This document shows, in pieces, positions 53,897 through 64,000 of a stretch of 64,000 nt of DNA; the first letter of the stretch is position 1, and every line of letters starts with the position of its first letter. The stretch is from the NCBI RefSeq assembly GCF_004379255.2, contig NC_056051.1:26591267-26655266 (forward strand), written 5' to 3'. The position numbers and the translations under genes were made by a program. Under the pieces are notes generated by a model that saw only the letters and a program-made list of their open reading frames with translations, searched no databases and was not told the origin of the DNA. The stretch comes from Salvia splendens (lineage: Eukaryota; Streptophyta; Magnoliopsida; Lamiales; Lamiaceae).

Positions 53897-55254
53897 TTAA
53901 CTACACACTTGATCTCCTACTACAATCACGCTTGTATACGACACCTTCTTCATCTTCTTCTCCTCGACCAATCCTCGAACCCGAGCAACTTCTCCCCACT
54001 TCTCATCAACCGCATACACATTCGACAACAAAACATAATAACGAGCATCACAACCATCCAACTCAACCAGTTTCCTCCCCGCAATCTCTGCTATCTCGTT
54101 GTCCCCATGAACTCTACACGAGCCAAGCAACGCACCCCACACGCTCGGATCACCACCATCCGCCATCCCATTGACGAACCCCATGGCTTTCTCCACCTCC
54201 CCCACGCGGCCAAGGAGGTCGACCACTATCCCATAATGCTTCGGGTTTGGTGCTAGCTTGTAGCCATTCACCATCAACTCGAACATCTCAATGCCTTCGA
54301 ACCAGACCAGCATGACTACAAGCAGACAGAATGGAGACGAACGACACCTCATTCGGCCTAACGCCTGAATTCTTCACCATCTCATCGAACAAAGCCAAAG
54401 CCTCTCTTCCTTTCCCATGAATCCCATATGCTGTTAGCATAGAGCTCCACACAACCTATCCTTTACACACCCGAAAATCGAGGTAGCACATTCCAAACTA
54501 CCGCATTTCGCATAGCATTCCAATTTCCACACTTGATCACAAAACCATGGAAGCGCCTCGTCTGCTGAAGAACGCCTAGCTCTGAGCAAGCAGTCAAGAT
54601 TTTAACCAAATCATAAGCATCAGGCCGAAAATCGCTAGCCAACATAGCGAGTAGAACTCCAATAGACTCCCACGCCCTCTCGTTTTCAACACATCCGCGC
54701 AGCATTGCTGAGAATGAGACCGTGTCTTTCTCAGGCATTCGTTTGAAAACCTCAGCCGCTTCGTCAGGGGCAGAGCAGCTCATGTACATAGAAATCAGAG
54801 CTGTGGAGACTAAAGCATCTGCATCCAACCAGTTTCTTGCAGCAAGTTCGTGTATCCTTTTCCCGTCATCTAAACTACGCGTAGCTTCACACGATTGCAA
54901 AACACTGATCAAAGCAACTGCATTCGCCTCGATTCCTTTAAAAATCATATCTTTGAAAAGAGCAATCGCTTCTTTCGCACCACCATGATGAGCATAGCAA
55001 CCAATCATCAAACCCCACGAAATCACATCCTTCTCCTCCATTCCCTCAAACAATCTCGCTGCATAATTAACCAAACCCGTCTTTCCATACAAATTCAGAA
55101 ACGCGTTCGACAAAGGTAAGCCGTTCCCCAATCCCATCCTAATCACATAACCATGAACACTCCTCCCCACCTTCAACTCCAGCAACTGGACACAAGCAGA
55201 CACAACACTAACAAGAGCAACCGGATCAATCACAACACTAAATGAGTTATTCAT
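53897..55254 (-). pseudogene. PLS-type pentatricopeptide repeat protein, truncated and frameshifted
   Basis: The 5' open part (55254-54463) holds PPR motifs such as VVSACVQLLELKVGRSVHGY, NAFLNLYGKTGLVNYAARLF and DVISWGLMIGCYAHHGGAKE. A stop at 54463-54465 and frame changes follow, although the coding sense can be traced through 54460-54310 ([12 protein letters not shown]). The last part (54340-53897) is open with PNPKHYGIVVDLLGRVGEVE and YYVLLSNVYAVDEKWGEVAR, an E-domain-like ending that stops without a DYW domain. The N-terminal half is missing, since the DNA upstream of 55254 has stops. Functional homologues edit or process organellar RNA. Start loss, truncation and frameshifts mark this as a pseudogene. 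Confidence 0.8.
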
Positions 55255-55379
55255 AGTGGGACATCTTCAAAGGAATACAAATCAATTTATTTCGAACACA
55301 AATTTTATTCTCTTCAGTTAATTCACTAGGCACTAGCTATCGAAGCAGTGGACTTTAGTGAAAGTTGATAAAAATTGTA

Positions 55380-55408
55380 AGCCCAATAAACATTCGGCCT
55401 TTAGCCCA
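55380..55408. promoter_or_regulatory. two site II (TGGGCT) motifs upstream of RRP8
   Basis: AGCCCA (complement TGGGCT) occurs at 55380-55385 and 55403-55408, 75-100 bp before the start codon. TGGGCY elements are typical of plant ribosome-biogenesis and proliferation gene promoters, which fits an rRNA methyltransferase. Confidence 0.5.
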
Positions 55409-55482
55409 AAGATTCCTTCTCTTCTTCGACTGCTACAGCTTCACGCCGCCAAAACTGAACCAGAATAATTCGTGGGAAAAAA

Positions 55483-57641
55483 ATGACGGAGGAGCAGCGG
55501 CGGAGCAAAAAGAGGAAGCGCGGAAACCACCGCATTCCAACCGCTGCAAAAAATAATGCATCTTCATCCACCACCACACCTTCCGGTGTCGCTAATCCGA
55601 CTAAGAGCAGCTCGAAATCGAAGTCGTCTTTCCTCGATAAGGTGCGAGAATCGTAATTTTCCCGATATACATGGCTGTTGTTCGATTGTTATTAATTATG
55701 TTGTGATTGAACAGATGAAGACGAGATTATCAGGAGGATATTTCCGCATGATCAATGAGAAGCTTTACACTTGCAGGTTTGATTTGATTCCTTTTTTTTA
55801 ATAAAAAAAAGTTGAATTTGTTCCTGATTTGTTTTTTGGGGGTTCACAGTGGAGATGAGGCACTGGAGTATTTTAAAGAGGATCCTTCATTGTTCAATGT
55901 TGTGAGATTTGATTAAGTTTTTCTAGCTTTTTGGTAATTTCATTTACATGTGACAAGCTGCAACTAGAAAACCTAAATTGTTTGGAGTGAAGTTAGATTA
56001 AGCTGTGTTAATGAGCTCTACTGAGCTTGAATATTGCTATTCCTAATTATTAACTTGAGGTAGTTTTTGTAGTGTTGTCTAATGGTGACTGTACATTGTG
56101 AAATAAGGTCTGGAATCATATCATTTATTGAAAGCTACTATCTACTTTGCTACTTGCTAGCTCGGTTTAAGTGAAAACGATTGGCCTCAATAGGAGATGC
56201 AGTTTGATTTTGCAGCTTGGGATCTTTAAGTTATGTTGTTGAACATTTTCTAGTGCACACGAACAACACTTAACTGACTTGTGGTTTGGGAGCATAGATA
56301 TAGCCTGCACAGCTGCATGCTATGGTTTAAGCGTCTAGTAATCTTCTTTTGTGTGTGTGTGTGTGTGGAGAGAGAGCAAGAGATTGTGTGGCCGTCCAGC
56401 ACTCCCTAAGCACTTTCATCTATGTGAGGATTTCAATGTGATGCCTCAGATTTGACTCATATGGTTTTATTTTCTGCCGATCTGTTATGTGTACCCTATA
56501 TTCTACGCCTTCCATCGAGTAGATTCAACTAATTTTGTGGGAACTCATCATGTATGTTTACTTGTTTTACCAGTACCATTCTGGATACCAAGCACAAATG
56601 TCACTTTGGCCCGAACAACCAAACGATGTCATTATAAAATGGATAAAGGATCGTAGCCCTTCTCTAGTTGTTGCTGATTTTGGTTGTGGTGAGAATCCTC
56701 AATTTCTATACAGAATATTATATTTTGATCTGTGATTTTAAAGTCTACGTTTTGATCTTATTCAGGGGATGCAAGGCTTGCTAAAAGTGTGAAGAATAAA
56801 GTTCACTCCTTTGATCTCGTCTCAAATGATCCTTCCGTAATAGCATGTGATATGTCCAATGTACGTTCCAAACATTTCCTTGTTTTCTTTCTGCCACGTG
56901 TATGTAAGTAGAAGGAAAAGAACTAAAAATAATCATCCTCCAATTTCGTGCATCAGCTAAAATGTCAGAAGCTAAAATATTACTAGTATGTAGAATCACC
57001 GTATTTTGAAATGTGGTTTATTTGGATGATATCTACTTTGCTATTGCTGTAAAACATCTACTTTGATTTTCAGACACCGCTCGCCTCATCCTCTGTTAAT
57101 ATTGCTGTGTTTTGCCTCTCACTTATGGGGACAAACTTCCCTAGTTACATTCAGGAAGCAAATCGGGTTCTAAAGCCTCAGTACGTATTTGATTTTATCT
57201 TCCTTTTCCTGCACCTTATACATCCATTTCATTACACAACTTTTATCCTCCATGTGCAGAGGGTGGCTTTTAATAGCCGAGGTGAAAAGCAGACTCGATC
57301 CAACTACTGGAGGAGCAGACCCGAATGATTTCGTTAAAGCCATATGCGAACTAGGATTCGCCTCCAAATCCAAGGTTGTCGCACTTTCTACTTTCGCATT
57401 ATATAAGACTTTCACACCCATTGCTAAAGTTATCTTCTTATGCGCAGGACCTCTCGAACAAAATGTTTATACTGTTTCACTTTCAAAAAAAGGTTTGTTT
57501 GTCACCTTCCTCTGTTCTAAAACTGTTTGATTACACATAGTGGATCACATTCTTCTGTTTTTTTTACCTCTGCAGGAAAAACAAAAACCTAGGGATATCA
57601 ACTGGCCCGAGTTAAAGCCTTGTCTGTACAAGCGCCGTTGA
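55483..57641 (+). CDS. RRP8: RRP8-type 25S rRNA (adenine-N1) methyltransferase
   Basis: Nine exons join in frame to 271 residues: 55483-55641, 55715-55776, 55850-55901, 56574-56688, 56766-56860, 57074-57180, 57260-57374, 57448-57492 and 57576-57641, all GT-AG. A basic N terminus ([20 protein letters not shown]) is a likely nucleolar signal. The methyltransferase-8 domain then begins: [36 protein letters not shown] and, around 122-129, the SAM-binding [40 protein letters not shown] and the closing LKPCLYKRR are all characteristic. Family members methylate an adenine of the large-subunit rRNA in the nucleolus. Length agrees with plant homologues. Only 228 bp separate its start from the PPR pseudogene, arranged divergently. 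Confidence 0.93.
56350..56378. repeat. (GT)n(GA)n microsatellite in RRP8 intron 3
   Basis: A TG run passes into a GA run, the same composite type as at 16666 and 63523. Confidence 0.85.
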
Positions 57642-59000
57642 GTAGCTTTATGAAGCCCGGCCAGGTGAAATTTTTTGTCACGCGTTGATGCGGTTCTAAT
57701 TATTGAAATCTTATTCATATAGAAGATTGAGTTGTATCTTGTAGAGTGGCATATTACTATCTCATGACATTTCTCAAGTGTTGAAATTCAACTAGAAAGG
57801 CATGTTTTCTATTAACTTTATGCAGTTTATGCCAATATTCATGAAGTAGAATCTAGACCATCTATTTTGTGATCCAATGATTTATGTTAGACCCACTTAT
57901 GCACTAGGGGATAGTTTAACCCTAGTGTGACATTATGTAGTATATGTATATTTTTTGCTTCTTATGCTTAGCATATAAGTATAAGTTTTTGGTATGTTAC
58001 AAAATGTGCTCAAGTAAAAAACAAGCCAGTATCAGTATAAAACATAAAAAATCATCAAGAAAAGCACTAGACAAAACCAAGAAAATAAAAATAAAGTGTA
58101 ATATGCAATCTCATTCACTAGAGATGAGTGATTTAATGCAACTATGAGTTGAAAGAGAATTTACAAGCAACAAACTCAAAATATTTGGCAAAGCACTCAT
58201 TGGACAAGTATACAACTACTAAAATAATGGAAGGTTCCAAGTAGTGTGGGAAACGAGAATCTATTGACAGCGCAGTTTATATTCGAAAATCTTATGCAAT
58301 TATGAATTATAATTGTGAATCGTTTAAGTTGTAGTTTTTTTGTAATTTATTTCAATTTGTAGTTTATTAATTTTATTGAAATTTATATTTTTTATTAGTG
58401 ACAAAATAATTTAATAAAAATATATAAATTGATGCAATTTTGAATTATAAGTAACAAATAAGAAAAGAATTAAAAATTATTACATAATTACAAATATACA
58501 TAATTACAAATTATAGTAATTAGATAAGAAAAAATTAAAATTAATAAATAAGAAAAGTGAATAGTGTAAATAAAGTGGTCATGTGTTGTGGGTCTTAAGG
58601 TGTTAAATTGTGTGACACGTTATTAAATCAACTAGTCCGATCTGTCCTACTTGTGGAAAGGTTTGTTAATATTACAAGATTCCCTAGAAATAATTTGGAT
58701 TTCCAATTATGTTAATTAACATAAATGAAAAGAGATATTTTACCTTTTTCAGTTGAGTTGTGCAATGAAAAGAGATAAGATCACAACAAAATAAATACAG
58801 AAACTGAACCTCTCCCCACTTCACCTTCAATTATTTGTACTTGCAATTGTTTTCCGAGATCCTTTCCTCTGTTTTCTCCTGACAATTGAGCTTCTGTTCT
58901 CATTCCCGATGTGGAATTCGCGTATGGTGCTTGAGGGAGTGATAAAGTTTCGATCTTGGAGATGTTTGAATAAATGACTAAATGAGTTTGCTCATCTGAA
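57642..59000. other. intergenic between RRP8 and the kinase
   Basis: RRP8 3'UTR to perhaps 57850, then very AT-rich DNA at 58270-58560. From about 58800 it is the kinase leader, with a GA-rich stretch directly before the start codon. No other feature recognised. Confidence 0.5.
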
Positions 59001-59015
59001 GAGAGAGAGAGAGAG

Positions 59016-61490
59016 ATGGGATCTGGGAATGGGTATTATGAAGGAACGACAGAGTTTAGTTTGGACCCAAAATGGTTGGTGGATCCGAAGCTTTTGTTGG
59101 TTGGTCCGAAGATTGGAGAAGGCGCCCACGCCAAAGTCTACGAGGGAAAGTGAGTTGACTCTCTTCCTTTGTCAGATTTCTTCCCCTCTTTGTTTTTGTT
59201 TGATTCATTATCTCTCTCTTGAAAATCGAGATTCATAGTAGTTGTGATTGCTCGCTCTCTTTCAGATACAAGAACAAGAATGTTGCTATCAAAATCGTGC
59301 ATAGAGGAGAGACGCCGGAGGAGATTGCGAAGAGGGAGGGGAGATTCGATAGAGAAGTTGCAATGCTGTCCAAAGTCATGCACAAGAACTTGGTTAAGGT
59401 TGTGATTTTGCCCCTCTTATGTTGTTAGGAATCCATGTCGTCGGCTAATTATATAGATCTGGTTTCGTTGTGAATATTGCGCGTTGAGCACAGCAGTCGG
59501 AGAACTTACTTGTTTCGCTATTTGTTTTCCGTGAATGGTTCTGTAGTTTAATACACTTCTTTAGATGTCCGCGTGCATGCCAATCTGATGCTGGAACAAT
59601 TCCCGGTACATAGTTCAATCATAGGAAGCTAGGAAATTCAATAAGAGAAAGCTAGGAAATATTTGATTGAATATACGTATTATTGTGCACGACAAAAAGA
59701 ATGTTCTTACGTTCTACACATTGTAAATTGTTGATCTTTCACACTCCCCCCGTCCCACTAAATGTGAAGTAGGAGTATTTGTCGGCACAAGATTTTATGT
59801 AATGTATTTAGTGAGTTAAGTGGAGAAAGCTATGAAAATAATGTTCTTAAGTTCTGCACATTCTAAATTGTTGATCTTTCATATGTGTGTGTGTGTGTGT
59901 TTATGTAGTTGTTGTAGTGATAATGGTGGAGTTTTTCATTAGCCGTGGCTCATTGGCGTCACCTTTTCTTGCAGTTCATTGGAGCTTGTAAGGAGCCGGT
60001 TATGGTCGTAGTAACCGAGCTTCTGCTTGGCGGGACATTGAGGAAGTATTTGCTAAACCTACGGCCTAGGTGTCTGGATACGCGGGTTGCCATTGGTTTC
60101 GCCCTTGACATAGCTCGTGCAATGGAATGCTTGCATTCTCATGGAATCATACACCGTGACTTGAAGCCCGGTAACGATAATAATTTAGTACCTTTCCATG
60201 ATTTACAAGACTTATTATGCTGAAATCCGAACTCAGATCCTTTGCCTCATATATTCCAACGATAAACTGATGTCTGTTCTGTTGCTGCCGTTCTTTTAAG
60301 TTTTAAAATTGCCTAACTTTAATCTTGGAAGACATGTTTGGTTACTTTTGTGTTACCCTTTTGTTTCTTTCTGATGTCCAGTCGATTTCACTCAAGTCTC
60401 GTGTTGCTAATTCGTCTAAAGTCTGCACTGTTGTATCGAATGTGTAGATTTTTGCTAATGACGAGTGGCCTTTTAGCTGTTTTTTACCGAAACCTTGCAC
60501 ATTCAATACTCGTACTAGAGACCAAAAGACTATCCTCTCAGGAGAGAGAGATCGTTTTATTTAGTGGACCAACATATTGATTTGTCTTAGTTTTGGTTTT
60601 CCTGCAGAGAACTTACTCTTGACAGAGGACCACAAAACCGTCAAACTTGCAGATTTTGGGTTGGCACGAGAAGAGTCATTGACGGAGATGATGACTGCCG
60701 AGACTGGAACATATCGCTGGATGGCGCCAGAGGTAGTCTACCCGATGTCTTTCTTCTTCCGATTTTCCATATCTTAAATGCATTTGCTGAAAGTATCTCT
60801 CGTTGCTTTCGTGTTGTTTGTGTATTAGCTTTATAGTACAGTGACGCTTAGACAGGGGGAAAAGAAACACTATAACCACAAGGTTGACGCGTATAGTTTC
60901 GCCATCGTGCTGTGGGAGCTTATACTTAACAAACTACCATTCGAAGGCATGTCGAACCTGCAAGCCGCCTACGCAGCTGCTTTCAAGGTACTTCTAATGT
61001 CCCACTTTGGTTGTGAATGGCAATTGGTGATCGAACGAGTGCTCTCTCCTAACATGCTAGTCTTTTTAGGATGAGTTTTCCGGTTTGGTCTAGTTGATAA
61101 CGAACATAACTATGATTGATTCATATGTTAACGCGTTACATACCACATGACTGAACACATGCTTCTCCTTATCAGAACACAAGGCCGAGCGCGGAAGATC
61201 TCCCACAGGATTTGGCCTTAACCGTGACTTCATGTTGGAAGGAGGACCCGAACGACCGGCCCAACTTCACTCAGATAACACACATGCTCCTGCAATATCT
61301 GTCCACGATCTCACCCCCCGAGCGCACCATCCCACTCCGGATCTTCACCTCCGAGAACGCTGTCTTTCACCCAGAGTCTCCCGGCACAAGCTCATTGATG
61401 GCCAAGAGAGACGACAACTGCGACACCCCAAAAACGCTAGTGCAAAACAAGCCAAGAGGGTTCTTCTTCTGCTTTAATCAATGCTACTGA
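59016..61490 (+). CDS. ATN1-like serine/threonine(-tyrosine) kinase, Raf-like group C
   Basis: Six exons join in frame to 353 residues: 59016-59149, 59266-59398, 59975-60170, 60608-60732, 60829-60987 and 61176-61490, all GT-AG. The kinase domain fills about 28-300: glycine loop GEGAHAKV (34-41), VAIK with K54, catalytic HRDLKPEN (149-156, D151), DFG at 170-172, activation segment [15 protein letters not shown], and [15 protein letters not shown]. The N terminus ([20 protein letters not shown]) is the short extension typical of ATN1-type group C Raf-like kinases. The C terminus [14 protein letters not shown] matches the group's Cys/Phe-rich end. Length is right for the group and every catalytic residue is present. 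Substrates are not known from sequence. Confidence 0.93.
59699..59881. repeat. direct repeats around a MITE fragment in kinase intron 2
   Basis: GAATGTTCTTACGTTCTACA (59699) and TAATGTTCTTAAGTTCTGCA (59839) start two 43-bp copies, both ending TTGTTGATCTTTCA. Between them lies CACTCCCCCCGTCCCACTAA, a Stowaway-like terminus. Confidence 0.65.
59882..59902. repeat. (TG)n microsatellite in kinase intron 2
   Basis: About eight TG units follow the second direct repeat. Confidence 0.85.
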
Positions 61491-61529
61491 AAGGTAAAAC
61501 TCAAGCAGGACGGAAACCTTGATATGCTG

Positions 61530-61562
61530 CAGGAGACGGAGAAGGAGAAGGAGAAGGAGACG
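61530..61562. repeat. GGAGAA repeat in kinase 3'UTR
   Basis: GAGACGGAGAAGGAGAAGGA and its continuation, a purine-only hexamer repeat, follow the kinase stop by about 45 bp. Confidence 0.75.
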
Positions 61563-61799
61563 GGAATCGAGTGCGACTGTGCGTGTAAATTGTGGAGTTT
61601 GGGGTTGCTGTGATGTATTGTAGGTGTAAAATAAGGTGCATCCAAAGGCCTTTTGACTCCATTGCTATGGTAGAAGAAAGTACTACATTCTCTATGTAGT
61701 AGTTGTAAGGGCTATTGAATCAATAGCCCACGACGATCACTTCACTTACACTATTCATAGTTCTGATACATACTTTTCTCTTCATTACTTAATAATGAC

Positions 61800-62448
61800 G
61801 AGATAGTTCCATCATTAATGCTCTTATTAAATGGATGAACTATTGACATATGTTAGTCTCACATTTAGAATATACATTTCTTATTTTCTAAATTCATTAT
61901 TTTGTTTCAATTCACTTAATAAAATAGGTCGTGCATCGCAGGTGGTTAACACTAGATATTGTTACGTTATTAGTTGTCTAAAAACATATTGTATCATTTA
62001 CAATTTTAACATTTAAAATACATGTTAACTCACCCTGTCACAATACTTTCTAATTTTGGAAACTATTTTCTCTATATTGAGGTGGAACCATTCACTGACA
62101 ATATTTTAATTAATTTTTTTTTCTATCACTCTCATACTTTATCAATTATGCATTAAAATTCGTGCCCAACAAAAAATGCTTACTCATGTGGAAAGGAGAG
62201 AGTATGATATTGTTTCTCATTTTAACATATTATAATTGATAATAGTACTCATAAAGTAAATTAGATTGCATGATGTTAACACTAGATATTGTTATATCAT
62301 TAATTGTCTAAAAACATACTGTATAATGTACATATTTAACATTTAAAATATATGTTATGATATTGTTTCTTATTTTATGATATTAATAATAGTAGTACTC
62401 GGAAAGTAAATTGGGCCGTGCTCGTGCATAGCACGCGGTAGACACTAG
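61800..62448 (+). mobile_element. Helitron-like 3' ends, two related copies
   Basis: At 62417-62448 a 6-bp-stem hairpin (CGTGCT...AGCACG) is followed after ten bases by CTAG and then T, the form of a Helitron 3' terminus. A worn version, TCGTGCATCGCAGG plus CTAG, ends at 61955. Sequence after the first end (61949-62030) is repeated at 62277-62355. 5' ends (TC...) could not be fixed, so the limits are approximate. Confidence 0.45.
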
Positions 62449-63522
62449 TTCATTTGAATTTCTCAACTCAAAATTTGTTATTTGGTTATTCTAAAAATAG
62501 TTTGAAATTTGATTTTTAAATCCGAATTTATAACAATTATAAGCATAGTTTTTGTTTGTTGTTCATTTTACTGACCTAATTTAAATTTTCACAAGACGTG
62601 GTGATGTGTATTGCCGAATTTAAATCTCGGCAAGTTGCAATAACTCGCATCGTGGAATTTAAATCGCAGCCAGCTTTATTTAATTGATGATGAAGAAAAC
62701 GACACTTTAAATGGAAGAATCAACATATGAATCTATCTTAAAGGGGAAAAGTTCGCCTAACGCACGCGCCATGCACGCGCTAACCGTGCAATTTATGACT
62801 TTAATTACGATATTTAAAATTGTTAATTATTGTATACATTAAGCATATACTATTAATATGCTGAGTATCAATTAACATGCAGCAATTCAAAAAAGACAAT
62901 TTTCATCAAAATTTGAAAATAATGAAATCCAAAAGCATAAAATGACATTTTCACCCCTCAATCTCCACCAAGTCACGTCAAGACTCTTAACTTTTTCAAC
63001 TTTGTTGCCTAGAACTAGAAGGCTAAAACCGTCTTATCAACTGACATCAAACTTTATTACTCGCTTGGGCTCCAAGTCTAATTTTGGAAACCAACATGCA
63101 GCTCCAGGCTTGGAGTCAGCTTCAGTCAACCATGGTCACATCCGAACCAAGCTCCAAACCTCCAGAAACGCTTTCTGCAACTCAGGCTCGGAAACCCCGA
63201 GCCTCTAGTTATGGGTGTTCCCGCTCATTAACACACGCTTACTTAACCGAGTGTAGAAAAATGGGAAAGTATTCATTATTCAACACTCTCTTCTCAACTT
63301 CAAATGAGAATGCATTTTTTCATCTGAGAGTTTCTTCTAATTCATGGCTAGAAGAGATCAAATTCATTGATGATCCAATTTTGATTTAATATCTGACAAT
63401 TTATGCTCTTAGATTCTTGAATGGATAGGTAAAAATTCAATCTTGGAAACAATTGAATGTTCATCCAGCTCTAAGCTTTTCTGGGTCTGCTTCTGATTAC
63501 ATAATTGAGCCAAAAATACCAT
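62449..63522. other. intergenic, no gene recognised
   Basis: An open stretch around 63084-63389 (MQLQAWSQLQSTMVTSEPSS) has somewhat coding-like composition. It has no recognised domain, and a decayed gene fragment is possible. GCACGCGCCATGCACGCGC at about 62762 is a further short dyad. Confidence 0.4.
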
Positions 63523-63541
63523 CTATATATGTATATATATA

Positions 63542-63576
<35 letters not shown>
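63523..63576. repeat. (TA)n(GT)n(GA)n composite microsatellite
   Basis: ATATAT, then GTGTGT, then GAGAGA runs are fused. The sequence to the window edge is T-rich and may be the leader or promoter of a gene beyond 64000. Confidence 0.85.
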
Positions 63577-64000
63577 CTGATCGTCTCCAGATTCCAGTTT
63601 TAAGGTTTTGATCTCAGTGGAGGTTATATGGTGTCCAAGAATTGATTTTTTTTAGGAAGAACGAAATCTTTTTCTTAGTATATGCTTGAGACTCTGTCCA
63701 AGAATTGATTTTTTTTATTTATTCTATTTTTTTCATTCTGGGTTATGCTGTTTTTCTTGGTTTGTTTCTTGTTTTGGCAAAAATGATGTTATTGATGTGA
63801 CTCAAGCTAAAAAAAGAAGGAACATTTAGTTCGGAAAAATGCCTTTTTTTTGCATAAGATTGAAATCAGAGCCGACTTCTTGAATTTGAGATTAATATTT
63901 GCCAATAATAGTAATGTGTTGTGTTTTTTTTTATATCTTAAGAATGGGGAGAAGAAATGGATCTTGACAGAGTTTCTTTCATTATATGTTTACTAGTTTT

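Noticed and set aside
57944..58147. Lys-rich 67-codon frame
   Set aside because: AT-rich spacer, no motif, no conservation evidence.
1..64000. tRNA, rRNA or snoRNA genes
   Set aside because: I looked for tRNA-like and rRNA-like stretches by eye and saw none I could support; a covariance search would be decisive.

Overview
The window is nuclear DNA of a flowering plant. GT-AG introns, AT-rich intergenic DNA, PIF/Harbinger, Stowaway-like, Helitron-like and LTR elements, and plant-only families (LOB domain, SIAMESE-related, PPR, S-protein homologue, R1-type NLR) all point that way. The R1-type CC-NB-ARC-LRR and the repeat style suggest an asterid, probably Lamiales (Salvia-like); that placement is inference.

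Layout. 0-6 kb: a broken Myb/SANT-like ORF beside a PIF/Harbinger-type end, an intact intronless R1-type NLR (-), and a solo LTR with a perfect 5-bp target duplication. 6-8.1 kb: a foldback MITE and a Tourist-like MITE. 8.58-11.78 kb: a ten-exon WDR82/Swd2-like WD40 gene (+). 15.7-17.1 kb: a LOB-domain gene (-) with a probable 5'UTR intron. 18.9-20.5 kb: PIF/Harbinger copy 1. 21.3-32.4 kb: a young, nearly complete Tat-lineage Ty3/gypsy retrotransposon (-) that also carries a spliced gene on the opposite strand. 36.3 kb: a SIAMESE-related CDK inhibitor (+). 41.0-41.6 kb: PIF/Harbinger copy 2. 42.4-46.5 kb: six-exon GPAA1 (-) with a solo LTR in intron 3. 46.6-48.4 kb: PIF/Harbinger copy 3, abutting the GPAA1 core promoter. 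49.4-51.7 kb: a two-RRM glycine-rich RNA-binding protein (+). 52.9-53.3 kb: an S-protein homologue (-). 53.9-55.3 kb: a PPR pseudogene (-). 55.5-57.6 kb: RRP8-type rRNA methyltransferase (+). 59.0-61.5 kb: ATN1-like Raf-type kinase (+). 61.5-64 kb: intergenic DNA with Helitron-like ends and a composite microsatellite.

The cellular genes do not form a pathway. They cover chromatin (COMPASS), organ boundaries, the cell cycle, GPI anchoring, RNA processing, ribosome biogenesis and signalling. LBD25-like, SMR, RRM protein, RRP8 and ATN1-like kinase occur in an order that resembles two related Arabidopsis blocks as I remember them, so the gene skeleton looks like an old conserved segment into which transposons inserted. 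Coding exons were joined by reading frame and splice signals; every listed join keeps frame. The most unusual content is the Tat element: a leaky-type UAG between gag-protease and pol, a multi-exon antisense gene, two tandem arrays, and an asymmetrically duplicated 5' LTR.
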